DNA from: Finegoldia magna ATCC 53516
GTDB lineage: Bacteria; Bacillota; Clostridia; Tissierellales; Peptoniphilaceae
Assembly (NCBI RefSeq): GCF_000159695.1
Contig: NZ_CM000955.1
Span: forward strand, 569,473-633,472
Length of the DNA: 64,000 nucleotides
Reading direction: 5' to 3'
Position numbers and translations under genes: made by a program. Numbering within the stretch: position 1 is the first letter of the stretch; every line of letters begins with the position of its first letter. A model generated the notes under the pieces. The model was given only the letters and a program-made list of their open reading frames with translations, had not been told where the DNA came from and did no database searches. This document shows, one piece after another, positions 51,184-61,400 of the stretch.

Positions 51184-52356
51184 CTATTTAATAACTTCCT
51201 TTTCTTCCCAAGATTTTTTAACTGCGTTTGCAACATTTCTTGCAACATCTTTGTTAAATGCTTCTGGCAAAATTCTTTCTTCTGTTGGTTGTTCAACCAT
51301 GTGAGCAATAGCATAAGCTGCTGATAATTTCATATCGTCAGTAATTCTGTCAGCTTTTGCATCCAATGCGCCTCTGAATATTCCAGGGAATACCAATACA
51401 TTGTTAACTTGGTTAGGATAATCACTTCTACCTGTACCAACTACTCTTGCACCAGCTTCTTTCGCTTCGTCAGGATAGATTTCTGGAACTGGATTAGCCA
51501 TTGCTAAAACAATAGAATCGTGGTTCATTGAAGATACCATTTCTTTTGTTAAGATTCCAGGAGCAGAAACTCCGATGAAAATATCTGCATTTTCCATCGC
51601 AGTTTTCAAATCGCCTTTAACTTTATTAGGGTTAGTTGTTCTAGCGATTTCTCTTCTAGCTTCGTCAAGTTTTTCATCATCAGGATCAATAATTCCACGG
51701 CTATTTAAGATTAAATTATTCTTAGCACCAGCTAATGTTAATAAGTTAGAAATTGCAATACCTGCAGCACCTGCACCGCTGATTACGATTTTGACATCAG
51801 AAATATCTTTCTTAACAATTCTCAACGCATTTATAACTGCTGATAATACGATAACAGCAGTACCGTGTTGGTCGTCGTGGAATACTGGAATATCTAATTC
51901 TTCGATTAATCTTTTTTCGATTTCAAAACATCTTGGAGCTGCAATATCTTCAAGATTAATTCCGCCAAATGAAGGAGAAATTGCTTTCACAGTTCTAATA
52001 ATTTCTTCAGTGTCTTGAGTGTTCAAGCAAATAGGAAATGCATCAACATTACCGAATTCTTTAAATAAAACTGATTTACCTTCCATAACAGGCATACCAG
52101 CAATTCCACCGATATTTCCCAAACCTAAAACTGCAGAACCATCAGTTACAACAGCAACCATATTTCCTTTATTTGTATATTTATATGCTAAATCATTGTC
52201 TTCATGAATTTTCTTACAAGGTTCAGCAACACCAGGAGTGTAAGCCAACGCCAAATCCATAGCGTCATTAACTTTTACTTTAGATACTACTTCTAATTTC
52301 CCTTGATTTTTTTCGTGAAGTTCAAGAGCTTTTTGTTTGATTTCTTCGATATTCAT
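51184..52356 (-). CDS. Malic enzyme (NAD(P)-dependent, decarboxylating)
   Basis: Oxidatively decarboxylates malate to pyruvate and CO2. It is a compact 390-residue form: [48 protein letters not shown] (metal site), [15 protein letters not shown] (dinucleotide fold), and [16 protein letters not shown]. Cofactor preference cannot be read with certainty. AGGTG precedes the ATG. It forms an operon with pepT. A 2HCT transporter just upstream suggests malate supply. Confidence 0.95.
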   Translation of the reverse strand: MNIEEIKQKALELHEKNQGKLEVVSKVKVNDAMDLALAYTPGVAEPCKKIHEDNDLAYKYTNKGNMVAVVTDGSAVLGLGNIGGIAGMPVMEGKSVLFKEFGNVDAFPICLNTQDTEEIIRTVKAISPSFGGINLEDIAAPRCFEIEKRLIEELDIPVFHDDQHGTAVIVLSAVINALRIVKKDISDVKIVISGAGAAGIAISNLLTLAGAKNNLILNSRGIIDPDDEKLDEARREIARTTNPNKVKGDLKTAMENADIFIGVSAPGILTKEMVSSMNHDSIVLAMANPVPEIYPDEAKEAGARVVGTGRSDYPNQVNNVLVFPGIFRGALDAKADRITDDMKLSAAYAIAHMVEQPTEERILPEAFNKDVARNVANAVKKSWEEKEVIK

Positions 52357-52384
52357 TTTTCACCTCATAAATTTTCAAATAATT

Positions 52385-52402
52385 TTCAACAAAACTGTTG
52401 AA
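52385..52402. promoter_or_regulatory. Perfect 18-bp palindrome in the malic enzyme leader
   Basis: TTCAACAAAACTGTTGAA has perfect TTCAACA/TGTTGAA arms around a four-base centre, about 30-45 bp upstream of the malic enzyme ATG. It lacks a T-run, so it is a candidate operator and not a terminator. The regulator is unknown. Confidence 0.4.
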
Positions 52403-52451
52403 TAACATTATTACAATATAATTTTAACACTAAAGCCCAACTATTCCAAAC

Positions 52452-52479
52452 AAAAAGAGGTATTATTTAAAATACCTCA
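52452..52479 (-). terminator. Terminator of the 2HCT transporter gene
   Basis: A stem GAGGTATT/AATACCTC followed by TTTTTG on the minus strand. Confidence 0.85.
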
Positions 52480-52485
52480 ATTAAT

Positions 52486-53772
52486 TTAGAAAAATATTGG
52501 AACTAAAACAGATGCCAATAAAATTATTAACGCTCCTCCCAAACGAGAAGATATTTGTGCAAATGGCATCAATTCCATTCTATCTGCAGCCGTAAGAACA
52601 GCAACATCGCCAGTACCGCCCATGTTAGCCATGCACAATCCTGCTGTTAAAGCTGTTTCGATTGGATAGAATCCTACGAAATATCCCACGATTCCAGCAC
52701 CAATGATAGCGCCTAATACTACTGCAATTACAAGAACAACATAACTTGGTGTAAATGCTTCAAAGATTTGTCCCAAATTAGTGTAAGCCATACCAATGCC
52801 AAGCATAAGTGCTGCAGTAAAGTTTTTGGCTACGAAATTGTACCAACCTTCAGCAACGTGTTCGATTTTTTCTGGAACAATTCCTGCTGCCTTAACTATA
52901 ACTACAGAAATAATCATCCAAGCATAAGAGTGGATTTTGATCCCGATCTTTTCGAACAAGAATGCTAATATTGCGCCAAATGTGAAAAATGCTGTTGCAA
53001 TTACAATTCCTGCACCATAATCTTTAACATCTTCAAGAACAATATTTTCTTTCTTATCAGCCTTCAAACTATCATCGTCACTTCTAACTAATTGACCATT
53101 ACCAGTTAAACTTGGTTTTACTTTTCCTAATCTGTTCAACAAACCACCTGCAACGATTGCCATAGCATTACCCAATGCAACCGCTGGAACAAGTTTACTC
53201 AAAATAGTTTCTGACGGAATGTTCAATGCTGATTCGAAAACTTTTGAAATAGGTACAGCACCTGCTCCCATTCCACCACCCATAATTGGGATACCGATGT
53301 ATGCGATAGATTCACCTACACTCTTTCCGAACAACAAACCTACACCACCTACTAAAAGTAGTGCAACAATAACAGAACCCAAAATGCATGGTAAATATCT
53401 AATAGCCGCTTTGATAAGCAACTTTCTATTCATACCAAGAATTGAACCCGTGATTAAAGCTGCGATGTAGAAATCAAGGAATCCTCCCTTAGTCATAAAA
53501 GTATTTATACTTTTGATGGATTCAGCTGGTAACCATTTATAATAAGTTATAGCCGCACCAACAAATATAGATACAATAGCTCCACCGCCCAAATATGTCT
53601 TAATAATTGGTGTGTGATTTCCGATTAAGTTTAACAATTCCCCGAATACAATCAAAAACAAAAATGCCCCTACCATACCATTTGGTAGAACATCAAATAT
53701 GAATGATACAACGATTATTACACATGCGATTATAAAATACGGAATTTTTAAACCTGCAATCTTTTTATCCAT
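52486..53772 (-). CDS. 2-hydroxycarboxylate transporter (CitS/MleP family)
   Basis: A 428-residue secondary transporter. It has the family's duplicated fold with two re-entrant GGxG loops: MGGGMGAGAVPIS (about residue 165) and MANMGGTGDVAVL (about residue 385), and the conserved C-terminal arginine (ISSRLGG) that binds the substrate carboxylate. The substrate could be malate, citrate or lactate; the neighbouring malic enzyme favours malate. A good AGGAGG SD precedes the ATG. Confidence 0.92.
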   Translation of the reverse strand: MDKKIAGLKIPYFIIACVIIVVSFIFDVLPNGMVGAFLFLIVFGELLNLIGNHTPIIKTYLGGGAIVSIFVGAAITYYKWLPAESIKSINTFMTKGGFLDFYIAALITGSILGMNRKLLIKAAIRYLPCILGSVIVALLLVGGVGLLFGKSVGESIAYIGIPIMGGGMGAGAVPISKVFESALNIPSETILSKLVPAVALGNAMAIVAGGLLNRLGKVKPSLTGNGQLVRSDDDSLKADKKENIVLEDVKDYGAGIVIATAFFTFGAILAFLFEKIGIKIHSYAWMIISVVIVKAAGIVPEKIEHVAEGWYNFVAKNFTAALMLGIGMAYTNLGQIFEAFTPSYVVLVIAVVLGAIIGAGIVGYFVGFYPIETALTAGLCMANMGGTGDVAVLTAADRMELMPFAQISSRLGGALIILLASVLVPIFF

Positions 53773-53835
53773 AACTTTCCTCCTTATTTAGTTTTTACAT
53801 CTTATATTATCTCATTTAAAACATAATAAAGCAAT

Positions 53836-54753
53836 CTAAATCAGCTTAATTAAAAGTATTAAAGTGAACAAATACAAAATTGTCGTACTCACAACATAAT
53901 ACCCTGCCAATGAGTCATCTTGGCGATATCTTTTTGCGAAAACATAAGTATTAACAGCCGTAGGAGCTCCGAATAAAATCAACGCAACAACCTTTTGAAT
54001 TTCAGACAATCCGAAAATTTTCCCGATAAATAATCCTGTCAAAGGAAGAACCAAAAGTTTTACAATGGAAACCTTCATAATCGATTTAATTTCTTTAAAA
54101 TCTATTCTAAAATTCAAACCATATCCCATAGTCACCAAAGCCAATGTTCCTGCAATATCCCCCAAACTTCTCAAAGGAGTTTCCAAGAAAAACAAATTAA
54201 CCTTAGTTACATACAAAAATATTCCTACGAAAAGTCCAATCATCAACGGAGTCTTCACTACATTTATGAACAGTTTTTTCTTTGAATTATTTTCTCCAAC
54301 CAATCCTTCGTACATGCTTACAGTGTAGAAATTATAGAAAAACTGACTTATTCCTGTAATTGCACCTGCCATGACAATCCCTTCATCTCCAAACAAAACA
54401 CTCAATATTGGAAACGACATTATTATGAAATTGCCCCTACTCATAGCATTTGCTTCCAGTACAACATAAGATTTGTCCTTGTTGGTAATTTTCGCCAAAA
54501 AATAAGTAAGAAAAATGTGAAATAAAAACACTACATTTAAATAAACAAGATATTTTACACTGAGATTTTGCCCAAAATCCACCTTGTAAAAACTCATCAT
54601 AATTTTAAGAGGGAAAAACACATTAAAAATCAGCTTGTTAAGTCCCGTCATAGTATTTTCATCTGCTATTTTAAATTTTCTAAGCAAAAACCCAATCAAA
54701 ATCAAACAGAACAAATTAATTATAGTCAAATACAACTGCGTATAATCTACCAA
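53836..54753 (-). CDS. AEC family transporter (auxin efflux carrier fold, malate permease-like)
   Basis: A ten-span permease of about 305 residues: LCLILIGFLLRKFKIADENT at the N-terminus, MTGLNKLIFNVFFPLKIM, and C-terminal GAPTAVNTYVFAKRY are typical of bacterial AEC carriers, some of which move malate. The start is set at TTG 54753, preceded by AAAGGTGG; an ATG 14 codons upstream lies inside the terminator of the ABC operon and lacks an SD. With the 2HCT carrier and malic enzyme it suggests organic acid transport. Confidence 0.85.
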   Translation of the reverse strand: MVDYTQLYLTIINLFCLILIGFLLRKFKIADENTMTGLNKLIFNVFFPLKIMMSFYKVDFGQNLSVKYLVYLNVVFLFHIFLTYFLAKITNKDKSYVVLEANAMSRGNFIIMSFPILSVLFGDEGIVMAGAITGISQFFYNFYTVSMYEGLVGENNSKKKLFINVVKTPLMIGLFVGIFLYVTKVNLFFLETPLRSLGDIAGTLALVTMGYGLNFRIDFKEIKSIMKVSIVKLLVLPLTGLFIGKIFGLSEIQKVVALILFGAPTAVNTYVFAKRYRQDDSLAGYYVVSTTILYLFTLILLIKLI

Positions 54754-54771
54754 AAAACCACCTTTTTCACA

Positions 54772-54804
54772 AAAAATATAGGTAAATGAAACCACTTACC
54801 TATA
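54772..54804 (-). terminator. Terminator of the ABC exporter operon
   Basis: A stem TATAGGTAA/TTACCTATA followed by six T on the minus strand, 33 nt past the ATPase stop. Confidence 0.8.
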
Positions 54805-54836
54805 CAACAATACTATTTATTTGTCAAAAAATCAAA

Positions 54837-55655
54837 TTATTTTGTGTACAATTCAATATATCTGTCCTCTGTAGTGTAATCTGATTTCTCAATCGAGTCT
54901 ATAATCAAACCATCAGAGATAAATTTCTTCAAAGAATCATCCAGCTCATTCTTAGCCACAATATTGACGATTCTTTTGTTTTCACTATCGGAGGTTACAA
55001 CCTTGTATTGTTCCTTAGAAATCTCTGACAAATTTTCAAACGCTATTTTTTTATCCACCAGAAACATTACATCATCTGTTAATTTGTCCACCTCTGACAA
55101 TGTATGAGAGGACAACACAACTATCTTGCCATCATCTTTTAATTTCAGAAGATAATTTCTCAACAAAATAACGCTCGTAGGATCCAATCCAGTTACAGGC
55201 TCGTCCATAATGTAGATATCATAATCCCCCATGAAAAAATACGTCAACAAAGTTTTTTGCTTTTGACCCAGAGAATAAGTGCTAACTTTCCTCTTCATAA
55301 AATTATGAACCTTAAAAATATTCAACACCTCTTCAAACTTTTCATCAGAAACATGGCGTGAGTTCTTTGCGAAAATAAAATGATCCAACCCTGTCAAGTT
55401 ATCATACAGCATATCCAAGCTTCTTGCATAGGATAAATGCTTGAAAATCTCCGGATTTTTATTATCTACATCATTAATCTTAATCTCACCTGAATCGTAC
55501 TTCGTCAAATCAGAAATTATATCCATCAGAGTAGTCTTACCAATACCATTTGGTCCAACTAACGCGTAAATCCCAGGTTTATCTAATTTCAAATTCAAAT
55601 CCTTTAACACTTCGTTTTCACCGTAAGATTTGTTCAGATCTTTAATCTCAAGCAT
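54837..55655 (-). CDS. ABC transporter ATP-binding protein
   Basis: A 272-residue nucleotide-binding protein: Walker A GPNGIGKT (residues 34-41), signature YSLGQKQK (unusual in place of LSGGQ), and Walker B DIYIMDEPVTGLDP followed by the SSHTLSE H-loop. About 60 C-terminal residues extend past the core, as in ABC-2 exporters. It starts 8 nt before the permease stop (overlap), so the pair is coupled. Likely export or antibiotic/peptide-resistance function; the substrate is unknown. Confidence 0.92.
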   Translation of the reverse strand: MLEIKDLNKSYGENEVLKDLNLKLDKPGIYALVGPNGIGKTTLMDIISDLTKYDSGEIKINDVDNKNPEIFKHLSYARSLDMLYDNLTGLDHFIFAKNSRHVSDEKFEEVLNIFKVHNFMKRKVSTYSLGQKQKTLLTYFFMGDYDIYIMDEPVTGLDPTSVILLRNYLLKLKDDGKIVVLSSHTLSEVDKLTDDVMFLVDKKIAFENLSEISKEQYKVVTSDSENKRIVNIVAKNELDDSLKKFISDGLIIDSIEKSDYTTEDRYIELYTK

Positions 55656-57987
55656 TAATATCCCCCTTCATCCTTTTCATTGATATCAAATTAAACACTA
55701 TAATATAAAATACAATCATTACCACATTATATATCGGATTAGAAAAACTAAACTCATTCAAATAATTGTATCCGCCTTTCAAAATCATCAAACTATCCAA
55801 AGAACTAAATGGATTTAATAGGAAAAACTTACCCAAAGTTCCAAAATAGCTAATAATTATTCCTAAAACAATAAATAAAGTTGTAGCAATTATATTCACA
55901 GTTTCATTCTTGATGAATGTGGTCATCATATTTGAAAAACTAACCACAAGTAAAATTATCAAAATATTTATCAAAATCATTGGCAAAATGAAACCACTAG
56001 ATGCCCTGAACACACCCTCTACTACACCGTTATAACTGTAATCGTAGCAGAACACTGGATACAATTTCTCACCAAGTCCTCCATTAAATAATCCTATTAT
56101 CATACTAATTGCCAAAATCACAGCATACATTCCCGCAGATAATACAAACGAATTAATCTGCTTTGATTTCCAGACATCTTTTTTCCATTCATTCACAAAA
56201 GCCAACTTCAAAGTTCCATTAGACCTTTCCTTTTTAAATTCAAGAGTAAACATCAAGCAAATAACCAACGTAAAGGCTGGAATAATCCCATTTTCATACA
56301 TAGATATAACATTGCCTATAAGTCCTTTTTGTTCAGTAGTATAGTGTTGTTTTGTTATATACAAGCTTAGTTTTTTATTAGATAATAAACTTTGTTCTAT
56401 CTCATTACTAACAAGTTCATAACTTGAATCGGGCTTTAAATTGTTATCCATAAAATAATTCACCCTATTCTCATTAGATCGAGAAGTACTTGGATCTATC
56501 CATTCTACATCAAATCCCCATTTAGAATTCAAATAATGGAACATATTAATGTAATATTCTGTGGGATTATTAGCTCTGTTAACATAAGATTTTTTGAAAT
56601 TTTCCAAATTAATTAGTGTTTGCTTGAATCCTTTGTCTTTTGGATTGTTGTGAACATTAATCTTTGCACTTTCAATCTCACTGTCAATAGTTTGTAAATC
56701 ATCCCTTGATTTTATGTTTTTGTATTTTATAGTATTAAAACAGAAAAACACAGCTACCACTACAGTTAGTACACAAAAATACTTATATAATTTGCTTCTC
56801 ATAATTTTGGCAAAATCTAATTGCAAAATATTTTTGATATCGATTTTCGAGTATGTTTTTGAAAAATTGTGATAAATAAACTTGTATCTGTTATTGTTTA
56901 CAATGATTAAACAAAAAGTCATTAATAGAAATAAAATTGGCACTAATATTGAAACATTACCAAAATTATGAAAACTATTTAGACTAAACGATAGATCATA
57001 TTTTCTTGAAATAAAAGAAATTATCCAGTAAATCGATAAAACAGCTATAATTGATAGACTTTGTTTCATGTATCTTCTGAAAATCTCATACAAAATCATC
57101 GCAATGCTGTAAATTAAAAATCCCGTACCGATGTATTTTAAAGCAAGTACCATTGAGTTTACATTCATTGTTATAGGCGAATTAATCTTAAGGTCTGTTA
57201 CAGATTTTAATATCATATCGTTCGCACTTCCCATTGGAAATCCATTGACTACAGAATAAATAATATTGCCCACAATCATTGATAAGATTACAACCGCAAA
57301 GAATACGACATACTTTACAAGCCTTGCAAATACTAATTTTTTGGAACTAACTGAAATAGTGTCTAATTTTAGACTTTTAAAATTCATCTCATTAGCAAAT
57401 ACAGCTATCAGAAAAACCACACACAAGAAAATATCATTCATGACATTTTCCATTAGGAAACCAAAAGATTTGAAAAAACTAAAATTGTTGGATGTAGTGT
57501 AGAATCCATATCTGTTAATTTCATCACGAATCAAATTAAAATAAGGATCTAATTCTCTAAACATTATATCCATCTCCAACTTGTTTAAGTTGTTTTGTTT
57601 TTTGAATGATTTTATCTCATCATATTGGCTCAATAATTCATTGTAGAAATTATGCTCTGTCTTTGAGGAATACTTTGCAGATTTTGTTTCTTCCATCAAC
57701 ATACTCACATCGTATTCCAAAGGTTTTATGTATTGTAAAGAATTAAAATTCATCTTGCTAAAATCCAAATATTTCTGCTGTTCTTCTTTGTTATCAGTTG
57801 ATTTTGAGAATGCAAAAGACTCCATCATTGTGTTTTCAAAATTATTCCTAGTTTGTATAAAATATGCATAATCTTGATCAGTATATTCATATTTTATGCT
57901 GTTTAATGTTACAAAAGAATACACACAAAAAATAATAACTACAACAGGAAAAATTAACGACTTGTAAAATTTTTTCAGTTCAAACAT
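55648..57987 (-). CDS. ABC transporter permease, two-half ABC-2-like membrane protein
   Basis: A large permease of about 779 residues that looks internally duplicated. Each half has one span, a large extracytoplasmic domain (about residues 35-180 and 425-590), then about five spans. The halves are joined by a cytosolic segment (KIDIKNILQLDFAKIMRSKL, about 385-405). No FtsX/MacB motif is evident. The ATG at 57987 follows AAGGGAG; the earlier in-frame ATG overlaps that SD. The layout resembles permeases associated with bacteriocin or peptide immunity/export. The upstream neighbour is a small secreted protein. Confidence 0.82.
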   Translation of the reverse strand: MFELKKFYKSLIFPVVVIIFCVYSFVTLNSIKYEYTDQDYAYFIQTRNNFENTMMESFAFSKSTDNKEEQQKYLDFSKMNFNSLQYIKPLEYDVSMLMEETKSAKYSSKTEHNFYNELLSQYDEIKSFKKQNNLNKLEMDIMFRELDPYFNLIRDEINRYGFYTTSNNFSFFKSFGFLMENVMNDIFLCVVFLIAVFANEMNFKSLKLDTISVSSKKLVFARLVKYVVFFAVVILSMIVGNIIYSVVNGFPMGSANDMILKSVTDLKINSPITMNVNSMVLALKYIGTGFLIYSIAMILYEIFRRYMKQSLSIIAVLSIYWIISFISRKYDLSFSLNSFHNFGNVSILVPILFLLMTFCLIIVNNNRYKFIYHNFSKTYSKIDIKNILQLDFAKIMRSKLYKYFCVLTVVVAVFFCFNTIKYKNIKSRDDLQTIDSEIESAKINVHNNPKDKGFKQTLINLENFKKSYVNRANNPTEYYINMFHYLNSKWGFDVEWIDPSTSRSNENRVNYFMDNNLKPDSSYELVSNEIEQSLLSNKKLSLYITKQHYTTEQKGLIGNVISMYENGIIPAFTLVICLMFTLEFKKERSNGTLKLAFVNEWKKDVWKSKQINSFVLSAGMYAVILAISMIIGLFNGGLGEKLYPVFCYDYSYNGVVEGVFRASSGFILPMILINILIILLVVSFSNMMTTFIKNETVNIIATTLFIVLGIIISYFGTLGKFFLLNPFSSLDSLMILKGGYNYLNEFSFSNPIYNVVMIVFYIIVFNLISMKRMKGDINA

Positions 57988-58017
57988 ATTGTCTCCCTTC
58001 ATTGAATTTCAAAAATA

Positions 58018-58314
58018 TTATTTACTAATTTCTCCCGAATAATACCAAGTCTCAGTATTATTGGTTACATCAATAGTAATTAATCTCTGTCTATAAAGTT
58101 TCCCACTGTAACCGTCATTATATACATCTTCATACTTCAAATGTACAGGTGATTTTCCCCTCACAAAAGTAAAATTCTCACCGTATTCATTCTCTTCAAC
58201 ATTTTCTAATCCATAATAACTTGCCGAACTAACAGCCGATGAAACGTTTGCATCTATTGTACAAACCACTGTCAAACATGCAATCATAACGATAAATAAA
58301 ATTTTTTTCATTTT
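58018..58314 (-). CDS. Small secreted protein of unknown function
   Basis: A 98-residue precursor: signal peptide KKILFIVMIACLTVVCTIDANVSSA with cleavage likely around residue 25-30. The mature part is about 70 residues, aromatic- and Asn/Glu-rich, with YYGLENVEENEYGENF and a C-terminal TETWYYSGEISK. It lacks mature cysteines. The ATG at 58314 has AAAGGAG eight bases upstream. It directly precedes the ABC permease (about 30 nt). It may be a secreted peptide (for example lactococcin-972-like in genetic layout), but I see no convincing sequence match. Confidence 0.7.
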   Translation of the reverse strand, partial: KMKKILFIVMIACLTVVCTIDANVSSAVSSASYYGLENVEENEYGENFTFVRGKSPVHLKYEDVYNDGYSGKLYRQRLITIDVTNNTETWYYSGEISK

Positions 58315-58451
58315 TAAGTCTCCTTTCATAAATTCCTTATTTATTACATACCCTATTTTTTATTTTTTAATCTATTTTTCTAAAATTTTAATTCGTTTAT
58401 TTTTTTTGTGTTTTATATAAATTTAAAAGAAATTATTTTCTCATTTAATGC

Positions 58452-58485
58452 AAAAAAATCTTCCACACTGTTTAGTGCAGAAGAC
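58452..58485 (-). terminator. Terminator of the giant surface protein gene
   Basis: A stem TCTTCTGCACT/AGTGTGGAAGA (two wobble pairs), followed by seven T on the minus strand. Confidence 0.8.
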
Positions 58486-58494
58486 TTTTCGCAA

Positions 58495-61400
58495 TTATTT
58501 GTCGCTTAAATCAATATTTAAGATTTTAGGAACTGTTGTACTGACAAGGTCTTTAGAAAATTGTGTTTTCAAAGTTCTATCCAACACATACTTAATGTCA
58601 TTCATATCATTGTAATCTTTTATGAAAATCACTTTGGAATTTTTATCAATTGCTACGATTGTATTATTTTTTCTATTGTTTAAATAAAATATTGAATTAG
58701 CATTGGTGTAAATTTCAGCTATACCCAATTTATTCTCACTAATCGTATCATTCAAAACGTTGATGTTACCAATAGTGTTCATATTCTTGATAGAAAAATC
58801 ATCTCGTTGTATGCTACTTGCATTTTCCCACATTTTTAATGTGCTATTTTCTTTGTAATTTCCTAACAAAAGTATTGTAAGATTTTCATCTTGTAACTCT
58901 GAAATTTTTTCATAAGTTTTATCATTTTTCAAAAACCTATAATTTTTTATATCGCGTCCATAATACAATTTATTAAATTTCTTTTCAGTATCGTTAAGTT
59001 CTTTGTAATCACCTCTGTTTTCTCTTTGACTATAAGTTAAGGCTACATTTTCGTCTGGCTGTGTACTTTCTACATTTTCTACCAATTTTGGTTCGTGATT
59101 TTTATTATCTAATGATATTTTTTCGTTTTGTATAGGTAATAAATCATCGCTTACTAAATTTTCTGTGTATTTTGTTTGTAATGATCTGTTCACTAAATCT
59201 TCAATATCTTGATTAGAAATGTATTTTTTCACGAACAACATTCTTCCGTTTTCATCTGCTATCAAAATATAAGGGCTGGATATCGACTTATCAAAATCAA
59301 ATTTTTCTCCACCACAGTAGAAGTTATTTTTTACATCATTCATATCAAAAGATTGGAACATATTCTTCAAAATAGTTTCATCTTTATAGTTAGAAATCTT
59401 GATTAAGTTGATTTTATCCAAATCCAAATACGATGAATTCTTCCACATTATTCTAGAATTTTTATCTTCAGGTGAACCAACCAACATTACATTTACTTTT
59501 TTATTCAAGAAATCTTTTATATATTTTTGATTTGAGTTGATATCTTTCATTAAATACATATTCATATCTCGACCGTAATATTTTTGGTTAACTTCTTTTT
59601 CACTTGGCTCGAAAATTCTGTAGTCTCCTCTTTCATTTCTTTGAGAAAAAGTCATAGGAACTATTCTATTCGGATCTTTTTCTTTTGGAATTTCTTCTAA
59701 AATTTTGAGATCTACAATAGGTTTAACTGAATCTGTTATTGTATCATTGACTGCAAAAGTATTAACAGTTCTGTCCAAAACATACTTGATATCTTCGTTT
59801 GAATTGTATTCTTTTGTAAACATATAGTTTTGATTTTTATCAATAGCAACTATTGTTGGTTTTGGAACTTGTATCAATGAATTATATGCTCCAGTAACAT
59901 AGATTTCTTTCTTAACATTTTCCAAGCTTTCAAATCTTTCTTTCTTTTTATTGATGTCAGCTTGTGCCCCCAAATAAGATACATTTATTAAATCATAGTT
60001 TCCTTCTTTTATATACTTAGAATTTTCCCACATTTTAATAGTATCTTCTTTTCTGTAATCTCCAATCAGAAGTATTTTAATATCTTTTTTAGAAATTTCA
60101 TCTAATGATTTAGGTTTGTTGTCTTTGTCTATCAGTTTAATCCTAGAAAGATCCTTAGCGTATTGTGAACTGAACTTAGCTTCATTTTCCGACAATTTTT
60201 CATAATCTTTTCTGTTTTTTCTTTGTTCAAGAGAAATAGGATAGCTTGATTTGAACATATCTATGCTAAGTTTTTTGAAGTTCTTATTGTCTGCGTAATA
60301 TCCATTGGACATGTTAAATCTTCTCAAAAGCTCATAATTGGATTTATAAGGGAATACATTTAACAACGATCCATTCTTATCCAATACAACTACTTGGTTT
60401 TTATTAGATCTAAATTGTCCATTTAATGAATTACCTCTCATAAATGAATCTGAATGCAATTTGTCTTTACTAATTTGTTCCAAATCCTTTTGATTTCCAT
60501 TTGTAATGACATTGACAAAATTAAATGCTTCATCATTTATATTGGAAGAGTTGTCAAACATTTTTTTAGATTGTGAATCAACCCTATCTCCCATTAAGAA
60601 TATAGTAGGTCTTTTATTATCTATAATATCCTTTATTTTAACAGGCTCATTATCTTTATTGTAAAGTACAAAATTACTATAATTAAAACCATATCTTGAT
60701 TTAACATTTATCATTGTTAAATTATCAGTTGAATCGAAGAATCCAAGAGCATAAGCTTGCTCAAATGATATTGGGAAGTTTTGTTCTTTTATTTCAACAT
60801 CAATAGGATTTTGTGGTTTATCATCTGGTTTTTCATCCGGCTTATCATCTGGTTTTTCATCTGGATTAGATGGTTTGTCGCCCACTTGAATTGAGATTTC
60901 TTTTGTATAATCTTTGAATCCTTCTCTTGAGATTTTTATTTTCAAAGTATATTGTCCCAATACGTTCTCATCGCTTGTCTTAAATGCAAAGTCGATTTTA
61001 CCTGAATTATCTGATACTGCACTTTTCTTGAATAATTGTTTTTGATTTGAATCTTCTAATATAACTTCAGCCTGTGATTTATCAAGTTTTGAGTCATTCA
61101 AATCTGACACACATATTTCCAAATTAATAGAATCTCCAAGTTCGTATTTTTCTTTATCAGTTTTAATCGAAGCCTTCATTTGAAGTAAGTCTGGAGTATT
61201 TTGACTTACAACTTGATACTCTAAAAACTTAAATGCATTTTGGTACTGTGCATCTAGTAATTCCACTTTTACGCTATATTTTCCTAAAGTAGTTCTATCA
61301 TTCGTACCAATTTTTAATATATGTCTCCCATTTTTATCTGTTTGTCTGTTGTAAGATACAGTTCTTCCAAACGGATCTTGTAAAGTGTATTTTATATTTC

